Assembly: GCA_000010565.1 (NCBI GenBank)
Contig: AP009389.1
Span: 2,356,001-2,420,000, forward strand
Length of the DNA stretch: 64,000 nt
Source: Pelotomaculum thermopropionicum SI
GTDB lineage: Bacteria; Bacillota; Desulfotomaculia; Desulfotomaculales; Pelotomaculaceae
Reading direction: 5' to 3'
Shown: piece after piece, positions 25,898 through 35,682 of the stretch
Layout: each line of letters opens with the position of its first letter
Numbering within the stretch: the first letter of the stretch is position 1
Made by a program: the position numbers and the translations under genes
Notes under the pieces: model-generated
What the model saw: the letters and a program-made list of their open reading frames with translations, nothing else
Told to the model about the DNA's origin: nothing
Database searches by the model: none

Positions 25898-26068
25898 TTA
25901 AAAGAACATAGGGATGGGGTTTAAATCTTCTTCCCGCAGCGGCTCTTTCAGCCAGCCCATCCCGGCCGGCACGTCGTAAAGCCGCCCCGGGGCAAAACGC
26001 GCCCAGAAGTGGCGCAGGCCCGGCACCACCACCTTGACCACGGGCATTCCCACCCCGGCCCGGGTCAT
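25898..26068 (-). pseudogene. YcaO (TOMM cyclodehydratase) C-terminal scrap
   Basis: The minus-strand frame encodes 56 residues from MTRAGVGMPVVKVVVPGLRH through FAPGRLYDVPAGMGWL to LNPIPMFF and a stop. This fits the conserved end of YcaO-domain proteins, including the proline-rich C-terminus needed for azoline-forming cyclodehydratases. A whole protein has 400 or more residues. An ECF-type promoter lies about 110 bp upstream (26178). It suggests the locus once made thiazole/oxazole-modified peptides. Confidence 0.6.
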
Positions 26069-26177
26069 TGCTTATTAGTATGAAGACCCATCCGGGCAAC
26101 TCATAAAGCTCTCAACAACAACGCCTCGCCGGTATCGTAAAAAATCATGCCGGATTTAATTTGCCTTTTTAGTTTGG

Positions 26178-26206
26178 TAATACGTCACGGCTTCTTTTTC
26201 ATTACA
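26178..26206 (-). promoter_or_regulatory. ECF-type promoter before YcaO scrap
   Basis: TGTAAT, 16 bp, CGTATTA on the minus strand. Flanking bases (GCGAAAGT before, CCAAACT after) are nearly identical to the copy at 53702. A 15-codon frame, MIFYDTGEALLLRAL, begins 30 bp downstream at 26148. Confidence 0.7.
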
Positions 26207-26224
26207 CAACTTTCGCTTGTGATC

Positions 26225-26924
<700 letters not shown>

Positions 26925-26932
<8 letters not shown>

Positions 26933-27308
26933 GGCCGTCTTCCTCCCTTCCGGGGTAGGCCCGGATTACCTCCGGGTCGTCCCGCACCCGGGCCGGGGTT
27001 CCCCCGGCAATCTTTTGGCCGAAATTCAGCACCGCCACCCGGTCGCACAGGCTCATCACCAGGTTCATGTCGTGCTCGATAATCAACACGGCAATCCCCG
27101 TCTCCCTGATCCGCCGGATCATTTCCTGCAGGGATTCGCTTTCCGCTTCATTCAGGCCCGCCGCTGGTTCGTCCAGCAGGATGATCCCGGGCCGGGCGGC
27201 CAGGGCCCGGGCGATTTCCAGCCGCCGCTGACAACCGTAGGGCAGGGCGGCCGCCGCAATATCGCGATACGGGGCCAGCCCGACCATGACCAGTCTAAGT
27301 CCTTTCAA
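26925..27308 (-). pseudogene. livG: LivG ATPase, C-terminal half
   Basis: 127 residues: YGCQRRLEIARALAARPGIILLDEPAAGLNEAE and IEHDMNLVMSLCDRVAVLNFG, typical of LivG after the signature. The N-terminal half, with Walker A, is gone, and the usual YGQQRRLE has C for Q. The stop overlaps the livF start as in intact liv operons. The upstream permease genes livH and livM are also missing, consistent with one deletion between livK and livG. Confidence 0.85.
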
Positions 27309-27372
27309 CTTTCGACCTTGAAATTTAATCTCCGGCTTTTGACCTGTAACTTTCTTTGGCTTCCGGCTATTT

Positions 27373-28536
27373 CTACTTCACTTCCCGGTACGTTCCACCG
27401 GCTATTTGCAGCACCACCGCATCCATCAAGGGATTGCCGTTTTCGTCAAAGGAGAACCTGCCGGTCACACCCCGGTAATCCTTGATGGCCGCCAGGGCGT
27501 CCCTGAACCTGGCGCGGTCGGCGGCGGCCCCCTCGGTCTTCAGGGCTTCGGCCATAATCCCCAGGGCGTCGTAAGACTGGGCGGCAAACTGGTTCGGGAC
27601 GGTGTGGTAACGCTTTTTGTACTCCTCCACGAAATCCCGCACCGCCGGGTCGTCTTTGCCGGCAAACCAGGGGCTGCCCACCAGCGCGCCTTCCGCCGCT
27701 TCGCCGGCAATCTTTATCAGTTCGGGATCGTTGAACCCGTTGCCGCCCATCACCGGCAGGTTGATTCCCTGCTGCCTGGCCTGGATTAAAAGCAGCGCGG
27801 CCTCTTTGTACAGGGCGGAAACAGCCAGGGCTTCGGGTTTGGCCGCCGCCACCCTGGTGAGCTGGGCCTGGAAGTTGGTGTCCCCGTCGGCAAAGGTCTG
27901 GGTTTCCACAATGGCGACCCCCTGCTCCCGCAGGGCTTCTTCAAAGGTTTTGGCGGAGCTGACGGCCCAGTCGTTGTTGCTGGAATACAGCAGGGCCACC
28001 CTGTTAAACCCGAGCTTCTCTTTGGACTTGCGCACCGTGATTGGGATGATGTTGTCCTCGGGCAGGGAATTTCTGAACACGTAAGGGCCGATCTCGCCGA
28101 TGCCCCTGGCGGTGTTGGAGGTGCCCATGATGACCACCCCGGCTTTGTCGGCCACAGGCCCGGCGGCAAACATTTCGCCGCTGTTGGTGGGGCCGATGAT
28201 GGCCAGCACCCGGTCCCTGTTGATGAGTTTTTGCACCGCGTTTATGGCTTCGTTTTTGTCCCCGTGGGAATCCTCGATAACGAGGCTGATTTTTCTGCCG
28301 TTTATGCCGCCGGCCCCGTTGATTCTGTCCCTGGCGGTTTCCAGCCCCCGCTTGATGGAGACGCCGTAATCGGCTCCGTCACCGCTTAAGGTGGCCACGA
28401 CGCCAATTTTGATTTCCCCTGCCGCGTCTTCCGGCGCGCCGCCGGGTTCGGATTGGGATGTACAGCCTGCCGTCACCAAAAGTACCAAAGATAGACATAT
28501 TAATAAAAAAATCAATATTCTTTTGTTGAAACTCAT
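27373..28536 (-). CDS. livK: Branched-chain amino acid-type ABC substrate-binding lipoprotein
   Basis: 387 residues. A lipoprotein signal with lipobox VTAGC at residues 21-25 precedes a Peripla_BP_6 domain (IKIGVVATLSGDGADYGVSIKRGLETARD, VLAIIGPTNSGEM, YVFRNSLPEDN). It should capture amino acids or similar ligands outside the membrane. The cognate permeases are gone and both ATPases are damaged here, so it either works with another transporter or is an orphan. Confidence 0.9.
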   Translation of the reverse strand: MSFNKRILIFLLICLSLVLLVTAGCTSQSEPGGAPEDAAGEIKIGVVATLSGDGADYGVSIKRGLETARDRINGAGGINGRKISLVIEDSHGDKNEAINAVQKLINRDRVLAIIGPTNSGEMFAAGPVADKAGVVIMGTSNTARGIGEIGPYVFRNSLPEDNIIPITVRKSKEKLGFNRVALLYSSNNDWAVSSAKTFEEALREQGVAIVETQTFADGDTNFQAQLTRVAAAKPEALAVSALYKEAALLLIQARQQGINLPVMGGNGFNDPELIKIAGEAAEGALVGSPWFAGKDDPAVRDFVEEYKKRYHTVPNQFAAQSYDALGIMAEALKTEGAAADRARFRDALAAIKDYRGVTGRFSFDENGNPLMDAVVLQIAGGTYREVK

Positions 28537-28707
28537 AATTGATCACCTTTCATAAAATTCTCATGCATTCAGTGACAAAGGCCACTCTCAGTTCAATGAC
28601 CGGCCTGCCGCCGTAACGCATAAACGGCTGTGGCAAAGATAGTGCCGTAACGACTGCACTGGAAAAGACAAATGCCGCCGGACAGGCGTCTATCTATGAG
28701 CCAGAAA

Positions 28708-29058
28708 CTACGTTAAGAAGTCAGGACAGACACCATATACCGGCAGACAGGCATCAGCCCAGCATCCACCCGGATCATCGTAACCTATGCAACCATGTAT
28801 GCAACCACCAGCCACATCGTCCAACTGTTCATCAGCCAACTCGTCAGGATGAACCGGCAGTACCAGATATACTACTTTAGCCGATTCCTCTACTACTTTA
28901 ACCTCAACTTTTTCATGGACTTGAAAGCCTAATTGTCTGAGAGTTTCTTTGGGATTGTCCATCAACGATTTCCTGAAGTTTTTATCCGATTGCGCCCTCT
29001 TGATAATTTGGTCCTCGAAGACTTTGCGGTTCACAGGTTTCTTTTCGTTTTCACTCAT
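28708..29058 (-). CDS. NHLP-type RiPP precursor, five-Cys core
   Basis: 116 residues. The leader (1-85) is of the nitrile hydratase alpha-subunit-like type: FEDQIIKRAQSDKNFRKSLM, NPKETLRQLGF, VKVVEESAKVVYLVLPVHPDEL. It ends in the cleavage motif DDVAGG. The core of about 31 residues has five cysteines (CIHGCIGYDDPGGCWADAC, then a last C before PDFLT). AGGAGG precedes ATG 29058, and an ECF-type promoter is at 29129. The maturase at 34209 is a likely modifying enzyme, in trans. Confidence 0.9.
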   Translation of the reverse strand: MSENEKKPVNRKVFEDQIIKRAQSDKNFRKSLMDNPKETLRQLGFQVHEKVEVKVVEESAKVVYLVLPVHPDELADEQLDDVAGGCIHGCIGYDDPGGCWADACLPVYGVCPDFLT

Positions 29059-29128
29059 TTTATTTGCCTCCTTGTTTTTATATTTTGCCTGTTTTGACCG
29101 TCCCGGTTCGCTTTGGCTTAACGAATGT

Positions 29129-29157
29129 TAATTCGCCGCCGCAGGTTTTCTATTACA
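29129..29157 (-). promoter_or_regulatory. ECF-type promoter of NHLP gene 28708
   Basis: TGTAAT, 16 bp, CGAATTA on the minus strand, 71 bp before the NHLP start. One mismatch from the common -10. Confidence 0.65.
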
Positions 29158-29179
29158 TAAAATCTCAAAGGTTTGACAT

Positions 29180-32100
29180 CTACTTAAAAGACAGTCCGGT
29201 TCCGGTTTCATAAAGTGTTCCCGTCCCGCTGCTGTTTGGAATGGAAACGGGCAGTCTGCCCTGCGGCCGCGCTTGCCCGAAAATGACAGCGATCCCGGCC
29301 GGGATGTTGGGCCCCTCCGCCGCGCCGTAAACTGCAACATAGGCTTTTACCCCGGGCATATACATGATGTCGTACGGGTTTCTAATGGCCATGACGGCCA
29401 GGGGCTTCCCGGAGTCCAGAGCATAACGGGCCGTGCTCAGGGCAAAGTCCGGCAGCCAGTGTTTCCCCGGCGTCCTGCTGGTCACATCGTAACTGTATGA
29501 GCCCAGCACCACGTAGTCCGCCGCGTCCACAGCCTGCTTTTGTTCGCCGGTCAGGGCGCTGAGCTCATTGTAGACAAAACCCTTTACTTCCACATTGCGG
29601 AATCCCTCTTCCGCGATGATCCTGTTTAATTCACCGGTCATCAAGTCCAGCCTGTCGTCCCACGGCGCGAAGAGCACGACTTTTTTGCCGTCCGCCAGCT
29701 TGAAGGGCAGCATGTCGCCTTCATTTTTGAGCAGGGTCACCGCTTTCTCCGCCACCCTTTTTTCAATTGCCCGGTGGGCCGCGCCGCCCACGACATCCCC
29801 GGCAACCATCAATCTTTCATATAAATCCCTGGTTGCTTTTTCTCCGGGAACAAATCTTCCATCTGAAACCTTGACTATGCCTTTGGAGATTTTTAAGCGG
29901 ATTAATCTTTTAACTGATTCGTCAATCCTGGATTCCGGAATTTCACCGCTTCTTACCGCCGCGAGCAGCCCGTTATACGCTTGGTCAAGGTCCGCCGGCA
30001 TCAATGCGATGTCCGCCCCGGCCTTGACGGCCCCGATCACTGCCTCCCGCGGCCCGAAGTGGTCTGCGATGGCTTTCATCTCCAGGGCGTCGGTGATGAT
30101 CACCCCGTCAAACCCCATCTCTTTTCTTACCAGGTCGGTCAGCACTTTGTGCGAAAGCGTCGCCGGTATGGAAATTTCCCTGCCGTCATTTTTTGAAATA
30201 GCCTTCGTATTATCAATTGCCGGAAAGGTGACGTGCGCGGTCATGACCATATCCACTTTCTGGTCGAAAGCCTGCTGAAAGGGCTTCAACTCCACCGTTT
30301 TCAGCCTGGCCGGACCGTGGGGCACCGAAGGAAGCCCGAGGTGGGAGTCCACGTCGGTGTCGCCGTGCCCGGGGAAGTGTTTGACCGTGGCGATGACGCC
30401 GGCGTCGCGCAGTCCGTTTATATAGGCCACACCCATGTCCGCCACCAGCTGGGGGTCTGAGCCGAAGGACCTGATGCCGATGACCGGGTTGTCCGGGTTG
30501 ATATTCACGTCCACCACGGGAGCCAGGTCCACATTTATGCCCAGGGCGTTTAATTCTTCGCCTATCGCCTTTGCCACGGCATAGGTGTCTTCCGGCGATC
30601 CGGCGGCGCCCAGCGCCATATTGCCGGGCATGACGGTGCCCGTCTGCAGCCTGACCACTCTCCCGCCTTCCTGGTCGACGGCGATGAAGAGCGGAATATC
30701 GCCGGAGGCCTTCTGGAGCTGAGCCACCAACCCGGCAGTCTGTCCGGTGCCCGCGACATTTTCCCGGAAGAGGATCACTCCGCCCAAATGATATTTCTTA
30801 ATGGTTGCGGCTATTTCGCCGTTGATCTCAGTAACGTCTTTGCTCTTCCACTGCCTGAAGGAAACCATGAGCATCTGGCCGATTTTCTCCTCCAGAGTCA
30901 TTTTGCTTATAATCCGGTCCAGTTCCCGGGAGTCGGCGCTCCGGGCTTCGCCCGGGGCGAAAAAACTGCTTCTCAAACTGTCCCGGAAGGCGCCGGCCAT
31001 GGTCTTAAAGCCCTCTTTCCACGGCCCGGGGACCTCCCGGCTGGCGATCAGCAACACCGGCTCCCCTGCCGTGCTGGTGTAAAGAGTGGTCACCCGCCGG
31101 ACTGAATGCGCTTCCCCCGCAAACCTGCCGGTGCCGGCCTCCATTTCAGCGACCACGCCGGCGGTGGCCAGCCCGAAATCGCTCAACCCCAGGCCCACCA
31201 GTCTGGCGCTGGCTTCACTTCCCCCGGTTTTCACCACCACCGCCTCCGATCCGAAGACCCGCTCCGCTCCTTGCGTCAAGTCCCCGGCCAGGTGCGCCAG
31301 TTCTCCGGCCGCGGCCACCGTCACGGGACAAAGGTAGCGCGCCGGCAGGGTGGAAGGCACTTCAGGACTGAAAACCTCAATCGCGGGGGAAGGGATCTCC
31401 GTGCCGAATGTCCTCGTCCATGCCTCCTGATAGAGGGCGGCCGGCGCATTCTTCTTATACCTTTTACCCAGTTCAACAATCGACTGCCGGCAATCCTCAA
31501 AAGACATTTCCCGGTTTCTGCGCAACACGGCCATGGCCGCGGCATCCGGGTACTTTTCCGCCAGCTCCAGCCCCGCCAAGGTGGAGCGGGCAAAGGACAG
31601 CAGCCGCTCCCTCTCCGCCGCCAGACGGTCTTTCCGGACCAGAACAATTCCATCGGCGTTCTTGCCCGCAAAATCCGGGTAAAGGGCCGCCAGGACGGCC
31701 AGTTCCGGCAGGGCGCCCCTGTTTTTTGCCGCCGCCGGGGAAACCACCGCCAGGTCCGCGTCCCCATTCATAAGGGCAGTGATTAATTTGTCCTGATCTT
31801 CCATGGCGGTAAACTGGCATTTCAGGTCGCCGTAGAGCCCGTAATCCTGGGCCATGTAGAAACCGGCCAGTTTTGTCTCCTGACGTGTTCCGGACAGTAT
31901 TCTCACGGTGTTGCCGGAATAGGCCCAGAGCGGCTGGTCGGAAACCGGGTAGTTCTCCCAGCCCGGGGCGTCAAAATGCCACCACTCGGAGGGAAACGGC
32001 AGAAATCCCTCGCTTACCATGGCTTCCTCCAGTATGGCCCGGTTGCGCAGCTCTTCCTCCGGAGCGCCGGTATAGTCCCGGCGGGCCTTTTCGGTGAAAT

Positions 32101-32599
32101 CGTCGTACCCGGAGGGCATGGGCATCTCATTGCCCTCACTGTCCACCAGGCCCACGTCCACCGCCGCGCCGCGGTTATGGCGCGACCCCTTGAAGGGATC
32201 GGCCACATAATCCTCCACCGGCATAATGGACCAGAATTTTTTCTGCACCGCCAGGGGGCGGTAGCCGTCATACACCTTGAGGCCGTAACCCGACTCTTTA
32301 AGTTTTTGGTGGACGCGTACCAGCCTTTCCGCCACGTCCTCCCGGAGCAGGCAGCGCGGGGCGGGGTAAACCACCCGGCCGGTGAAATTGTTGTCCGTGG
32401 CATACCGAATGTCCAGCCGGATGGTGGGGTCCAACCGGCTGATATCCACCAGGCCGGGAATCTCGCCGGAAGCCCCGGCGAGCAAAGGCGCGGCAAAGAG
32501 GATCAGCAAGAAGCCGGCCAGCGGCAAAAATAATTTTGCGATCCCGTGCCGGGCAAGGGATGTTTTTTTCAATCCGGGCTTTTTATTAAAAGCATTCAT
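29180..32599 (-). CDS. Secreted VanX-type dipeptidase / binding-protein / NagZ fusion
   Basis: 1139 residues from ATG 32599 (AGGAGG six bases upstream). Signal peptide about 1-45. Residues 50-230 are a D-Ala-D-Ala dipeptidase (M15D) with SRHNRGAAVDVG and EWWHF zinc/catalytic motifs. Residues 235-540 look like an NMT1/PhnD-type binding protein (ETKLAGFYMAQDYGLYGDLK, MNGDADLAVVSPAAA). Residues 565-920 are a family 3 beta-N-acetylglucosaminidase (KHFPGHGDTDVDSHLGLP, ITDALEM), with a GH3 C-terminal domain after. It should act on peptidoglycan outside the cell. It follows a truncated NHLP gene behind an ECF-type promoter. I know of no common protein with this triple layout. Confidence 0.85.
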   Translation of the reverse strand: MNAFNKKPGLKKTSLARHGIAKLFLPLAGFLLILFAAPLLAGASGEIPGLVDISRLDPTIRLDIRYATDNNFTGRVVYPAPRCLLREDVAERLVRVHQKLKESGYGLKVYDGYRPLAVQKKFWSIMPVEDYVADPFKGSRHNRGAAVDVGLVDSEGNEMPMPSGYDDFTEKARRDYTGAPEEELRNRAILEEAMVSEGFLPFPSEWWHFDAPGWENYPVSDQPLWAYSGNTVRILSGTRQETKLAGFYMAQDYGLYGDLKCQFTAMEDQDKLITALMNGDADLAVVSPAAAKNRGALPELAVLAALYPDFAGKNADGIVLVRKDRLAAERERLLSFARSTLAGLELAEKYPDAAAMAVLRRNREMSFEDCRQSIVELGKRYKKNAPAALYQEAWTRTFGTEIPSPAIEVFSPEVPSTLPARYLCPVTVAAAGELAHLAGDLTQGAERVFGSEAVVVKTGGSEASARLVGLGLSDFGLATAGVVAEMEAGTGRFAGEAHSVRRVTTLYTSTAGEPVLLIASREVPGPWKEGFKTMAGAFRDSLRSSFFAPGEARSADSRELDRIISKMTLEEKIGQMLMVSFRQWKSKDVTEINGEIAATIKKYHLGGVILFRENVAGTGQTAGLVAQLQKASGDIPLFIAVDQEGGRVVRLQTGTVMPGNMALGAAGSPEDTYAVAKAIGEELNALGINVDLAPVVDVNINPDNPVIGIRSFGSDPQLVADMGVAYINGLRDAGVIATVKHFPGHGDTDVDSHLGLPSVPHGPARLKTVELKPFQQAFDQKVDMVMTAHVTFPAIDNTKAISKNDGREISIPATLSHKVLTDLVRKEMGFDGVIITDALEMKAIADHFGPREAVIGAVKAGADIALMPADLDQAYNGLLAAVRSGEIPESRIDESVKRLIRLKISKGIVKVSDGRFVPGEKATRDLYERLMVAGDVVGGAAHRAIEKRVAEKAVTLLKNEGDMLPFKLADGKKVVLFAPWDDRLDLMTGELNRIIAEEGFRNVEVKGFVYNELSALTGEQKQAVDAADYVVLGSYSYDVTSRTPGKHWLPDFALSTARYALDSGKPLAVMAIRNPYDIMYMPGVKAYVAVYGAAEGPNIPAGIAVIFGQARPQGRLPVSIPNSSGTGTLYETGTGLSFK

Positions 32600-32610
32600 T
32601 AAATCCCTCC

Positions 32611-32739
32611 TCAAGAGCCGGTACTTCGCGCCCGCGATTTCCGGCTGAACCCTTCCAATGCTCCGGACACCGGAGGTTCAGCTGTAATTTGTTCCATGAA
32701 CTCCTTGCGGTTCATGGATTTCTTTTCGTTTCCACTCAT
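32611..32739 (-). pseudogene. Truncated NHLP leader
   Basis: ATG 32739 follows AAGGAGG and begins MSGNEKKSMNRKEFMEQI, the start of the window's NHLP leaders. Homology stops after 18 residues and 24 unrelated residues follow. The leader's conserved LVLPV region, GG site and core are missing. It now acts at most as a short leader ORF, ending 12 bp before the hydrolase start. Confidence 0.75.
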
Positions 32740-32809
32740 TTTATTTGCCTCCTTGTTCTTTAAATTTGGCCTGTTCGACCATCCCGGCTCGCTTTGGCTC
32801 ACCATATGT

Positions 32810-32838
32810 TAATACGCTGCGGCCGGTTTTTCATTACA
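32810..32838 (-). promoter_or_regulatory. ECF-type promoter of hydrolase unit
   Basis: TGTAAT, 16 bp, CGTATTA on the minus strand, 71 bp before the truncated NHLP leader and so driving the 1139-residue hydrolase. Confidence 0.7.
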
Positions 32839-32943
32839 TAAAAAAAATCCGGCGCCCGCCCCCGGCCGGTGTTCCGGCGATGCCGGGAAACCCGGGTACG
32901 GATAACCGGCCGGTGTCAAGGCCGGCAGGATGTCGGCACCAAA

Positions 32944-32973
32944 AAACCCCCGCCGGCAAAGCCGGCAGGGGTC
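32944..32973 (-). terminator. Terminator of vapBC copy 1
   Basis: Minus strand: CCCCTGCCGGC, TTT loop, GCCGGCGGGG, then TTTTTT. It lies 30 bp after the PIN toxin stop. Confidence 0.8.
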
Positions 32974-33000
32974 ATACATTCCCCGGTTCTTACCTTGTTT

Positions 33001-33432
33001 CTAACGGTCAAGCGGGTTCTGAACCGTTACGTTCCCATAAACCTGTCCACTGTTCAAATCTTCCGTCCAGAGGACGGTGCAGCCGGTTTTACAGGCGCTG
33101 TTTACAATCATTGCATCCCAGAAAGAAATACCGTGCCTTTGTTGAATATAAACGGCCTCAATTATATCACCGACATCAGGGACATGGTGGGTCCATTCAC
33201 CCAAATCAGAGATAATCTTTAACGCCGTCTCGGGCGGTAAGGGAGTTGACGCTTTTTTTGTCACCGTCACGTAAAGCTCCTGCAAAACCTGTATGCTGAC
33301 GCATCCTCTGCGATTTTCCCAAAGACTGGTTATTAACTTCCGGGCTATGCTTTGCTTTATACCATTTCCCCTGTCGTAAGCATACACAAAAACATTCGTG
33401 TCGACGAATTGCCGCCCCTCATCTGCGTTCAT
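33001..33432 (-). CDS. vapC: PIN-domain toxin (VapC-like), copy 1
   Basis: 143 residues of PIN nuclease fold: FVDTNVFVYAYD (first acidic residue), LQELYVTV, SFWDAMIVNSA and VLWTEDLNSGQ with the remaining conserved acids. VapC-type toxins cleave RNA. It overlaps its antitoxin by 14 bases. A copy differing at only a few residues is at 52426. Confidence 0.9.
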   Translation of the reverse strand: MNADEGRQFVDTNVFVYAYDRGNGIKQSIARKLITSLWENRRGCVSIQVLQELYVTVTKKASTPLPPETALKIISDLGEWTHHVPDVGDIIEAVYIQQRHGISFWDAMIVNSACKTGCTVLWTEDLNSGQVYGNVTVQNPLDR

Positions 33433-33664
33433 GCAGATCCTCCCGGGTCCATAAGGCTTTGCCTTTGCCTATTAAATCAAAACCCTTTTTCATGAGCTCC
33501 ATTTGGTGGCTTTTTGCTTTTTTGTATGTGTCGTCCCTCGCAACAATATCTTCCAGATGTCGTGACAACAACCCGGATACCGACGTGTTTTTTTCCACCG
33601 CAATGTGCTTGACCTTCTTCAGTATTTCCTTGGGAATGGAAAGAGTAATATTCTGGTACTCCAC
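33419..33664 (-). CDS. vapB: Ribbon-helix-helix antitoxin, copy 1
   Basis: 81 residues. The N-terminal QNITLSIPKEILKKVKHIAVEKNTSVSGLLSRHLE is a typical MetJ/Arc strand-helix-helix DNA-binding domain; the tail binds the toxin. GTG 33664 is chosen because GGAGGTGATTGGG precedes it and because the second copy starts with ATG at the same place. Confidence 0.85.
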   Translation of the reverse strand: MEYQNITLSIPKEILKKVKHIAVEKNTSVSGLLSRHLEDIVARDDTYKKAKSHQMELMKKGFDLIGKGKALWTREDLHERR

Positions 33665-33792
33665 CCCAATCACCTCCACGCAATTAAGTATATCACATAG
33701 ATAAGTGAAAGGCAATTGATGCGCATCATAGCAGGAGTCACTTAATTTGGTTTCGGCTGGCGTTGTCTCCTTCTTACTATACTTCCGGCTTC

Positions 33793-34026
33793 TCAGATGT
33801 GACGGCAACATCTTTCCAGATAACTTGGATCATGGCCAGCAGCGCCGCTGCCGGCAGGAAGCCGGTCAGGAGGAGGCGGGTTTCTCCCCAGCAGGGTCTC
33901 CGCCGCCGAAAGAAAGGTATCCTCGCAGCGCAGCCTGGCGCTTTCCGCCCACAGGGCCTCCAGGTCGTCCAGGTAGCGGCCGGTGTAATGGTCAACCACC
34001 CTTTGGGCGTTTTCGGGGGTGGATTC
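33793..34026 (-). pseudogene. Unidentified C-terminal scrap
   Basis: A minus-strand frame without a good start encodes THESTPENAQRVVDHYTGRY, then LDDLEALWAESARLRCEDTF, ending at 33793. Codon use looks coding, and the preceding in-frame stop suggests a truncated gene. I cannot name the family. Confidence 0.35.
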
Positions 34027-34050
34027 ATGGGTAACGGCGGTCTCCGATCA

Positions 34051-34080
34051 AAGAGACCGGAAAACAATTCCGGTCTCTTA
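34051..34080. terminator. Hairpin between scrap and maturase operon
   Basis: AAGAGACCGGAA and TTCCGGTCTCTT form a perfect 12-pair stem. The sequence after it has only a short T tract on each strand. It would end the NHLP-maturase operon 130 bp past the stop. Confidence 0.6.
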
Positions 34081-34208
34081 ATATATACAATCTGTCTAAT
34101 GGTAAGTTGGCAAGATCAACCATTTGTCTTGCAACAGCCGTTATAAACGTCTTACTTCTTCACCGGCCGGCAGCAGTCTTTGTCAGGTTGTGACAAAGCG
34201 CCGCATGC

Positions 34209-35603
34209 TTAATCCTCGCAAACTGTTACAGCTTTTGGATTTTCGCCCGCCGCCTTAATTGCCTTCTCGCGCTTAAACCTTTCCCGGACATAGTGTTCCA
34301 GGCTGTATTTCCATTCCCGGCAATCAGGTTTGGCTTTGCTGTTAAATATTGTCCGGCCGGAACAGCCGCCCATGCAGACGGGCAGTATCTTGCATTGCAC
34401 GCATTCTTCAAATTCGAAAGGCTCCCAGGTCAGCCAGCGGATTTCGCGCATCCGCTCACCCTTGCCGCGCTGCCTGAAACCGGTGATATTGCCGATGCGG
34501 GCCGGCTTGTCGCCGATTTCGTGCCAGCATTTGTACATGTCGCCATCGGGGTCGATGACAAAGGAGTTTATCCGGTTGGCCCCGCAGGAGTAGGCGATTC
34601 TGGGATAGTGGGGCTTTTGGCCCGCCTTGAAGCCTCTCTGCCTCAAGGTTTCACGGAAGGTCTGGTTCAGCACGGTGAACTCTTCCATGGTGGCGCAGGA
34701 GCCTTCCAGTGACTTGCAGCCCGCCGTGTCGGCATGGACGTGGCCCAGGTAGACGTGGATATCCTTTAGATTGTTCTCCTCCAGTATGTCCAGGAGCTTT
34801 AACGCTTCGTCCATGTTGGTACGGTCGATGTTGACGCGCAGGCTGACCTGCATTTCATTGGCCGCCAGCAGCCTGACGCCATCCAGGACCCGGTCGAAGG
34901 TGGGGCGGTTCACGCCTTTGAGCATCCGGCGGCGGTTGTGCACCCCGGGAGGTCCGTCGAGGGTGATCTGAAATAACTTGATCCGGCTTTCTTTCAGCTT
35001 TTGCACTATGTCCGGGTCTTCAGTAAGCAGGTAGCCGTTGGTGATCATAACGGCGGAGTAAGCGATCTTGTTTGCTTCGGCGATGGCGATTATCTTTTCC
35101 GACAGGCCGAAGATGATGTCCCCGGCCAACAGCGGCTCGCCGCCGTACCAGATGATGAAAAGGCTTTTTACCGCTTTTGCCGCCTGATCGATGTACCTCA
35201 GCAATTCCTGCTGGACTCTTTCTGGCATGAAGGCGTTTTGCCCGTCCCGCCGGGCCCGGCTTTCCCCCGCCTGTTCATAGCAATAGGTGCAGGCGAAGTT
35301 GCAGCGCAGGGTGGGGGCGATGGTGAGCCCCAGCCCCAGCCGGTTGTATTTATTGCTGTTATAGGCGAACTTCAGTATTTTCAGCTCGTCAACCGTGTCG
35401 TCCAGCACGAAGCCCCCCTGCTTCAGTTCGTCGACAAACTGCTTGGCGTCATCCGGCAAGGCATTGTATTCAAACCGGGGGAGGTCGAGCAAATACAGAT
35501 GTGTTTTCTCCGCCTCGGCCAGGGAAGTGGTCAGACTGTTGAAGATCATAACCTTCCGCGTATCCCCGGCGGGCCAGATAAAGTTGTAGTTTGAAGCTTT
35601 CAT
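34209..35603 (-). CDS. Radical SAM/SPASM peptide maturase (NHLP-associated)
   Basis: 464 residues. The radical SAM cluster motif is LRCNFACTYCYE near residue 105, followed by FIIWYGGEPLL. The C-terminal SPASM region has CGANRINSFVIDPDGDMYKC and CVQCKILPVCMGGC, ligands for two auxiliary 4Fe-4S clusters. SPASM maturases crosslink cysteine or other side chains in ribosomal peptides. It is the last gene of an operon with three NHLP precursors carrying a shared CG(I/V)D motif, its likely substrates. A scrap of a second such gene is at 54845. Confidence 0.9.
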   Translation of the reverse strand: MKASNYNFIWPAGDTRKVMIFNSLTTSLAEAEKTHLYLLDLPRFEYNALPDDAKQFVDELKQGGFVLDDTVDELKILKFAYNSNKYNRLGLGLTIAPTLRCNFACTYCYEQAGESRARRDGQNAFMPERVQQELLRYIDQAAKAVKSLFIIWYGGEPLLAGDIIFGLSEKIIAIAEANKIAYSAVMITNGYLLTEDPDIVQKLKESRIKLFQITLDGPPGVHNRRRMLKGVNRPTFDRVLDGVRLLAANEMQVSLRVNIDRTNMDEALKLLDILEENNLKDIHVYLGHVHADTAGCKSLEGSCATMEEFTVLNQTFRETLRQRGFKAGQKPHYPRIAYSCGANRINSFVIDPDGDMYKCWHEIGDKPARIGNITGFRQRGKGERMREIRWLTWEPFEFEECVQCKILPVCMGGCSGRTIFNSKAKPDCREWKYSLEHYVRERFKREKAIKAAGENPKAVTVCED

Positions 35604-35682
35604 ATGGAACTTTCCCCTCGCTGCACACAGTGCGTAAATTGGATGAAACCGTTGCCTTTGGGCATAGTTTTATTTGTGCGGG

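Noticed and set aside
25791..26099. A 102-residue minus-strand frame across the YcaO scrap
   Set aside because: It is out of frame with the YcaO homology, Gly/Ala/Arg-rich and without a start signal.
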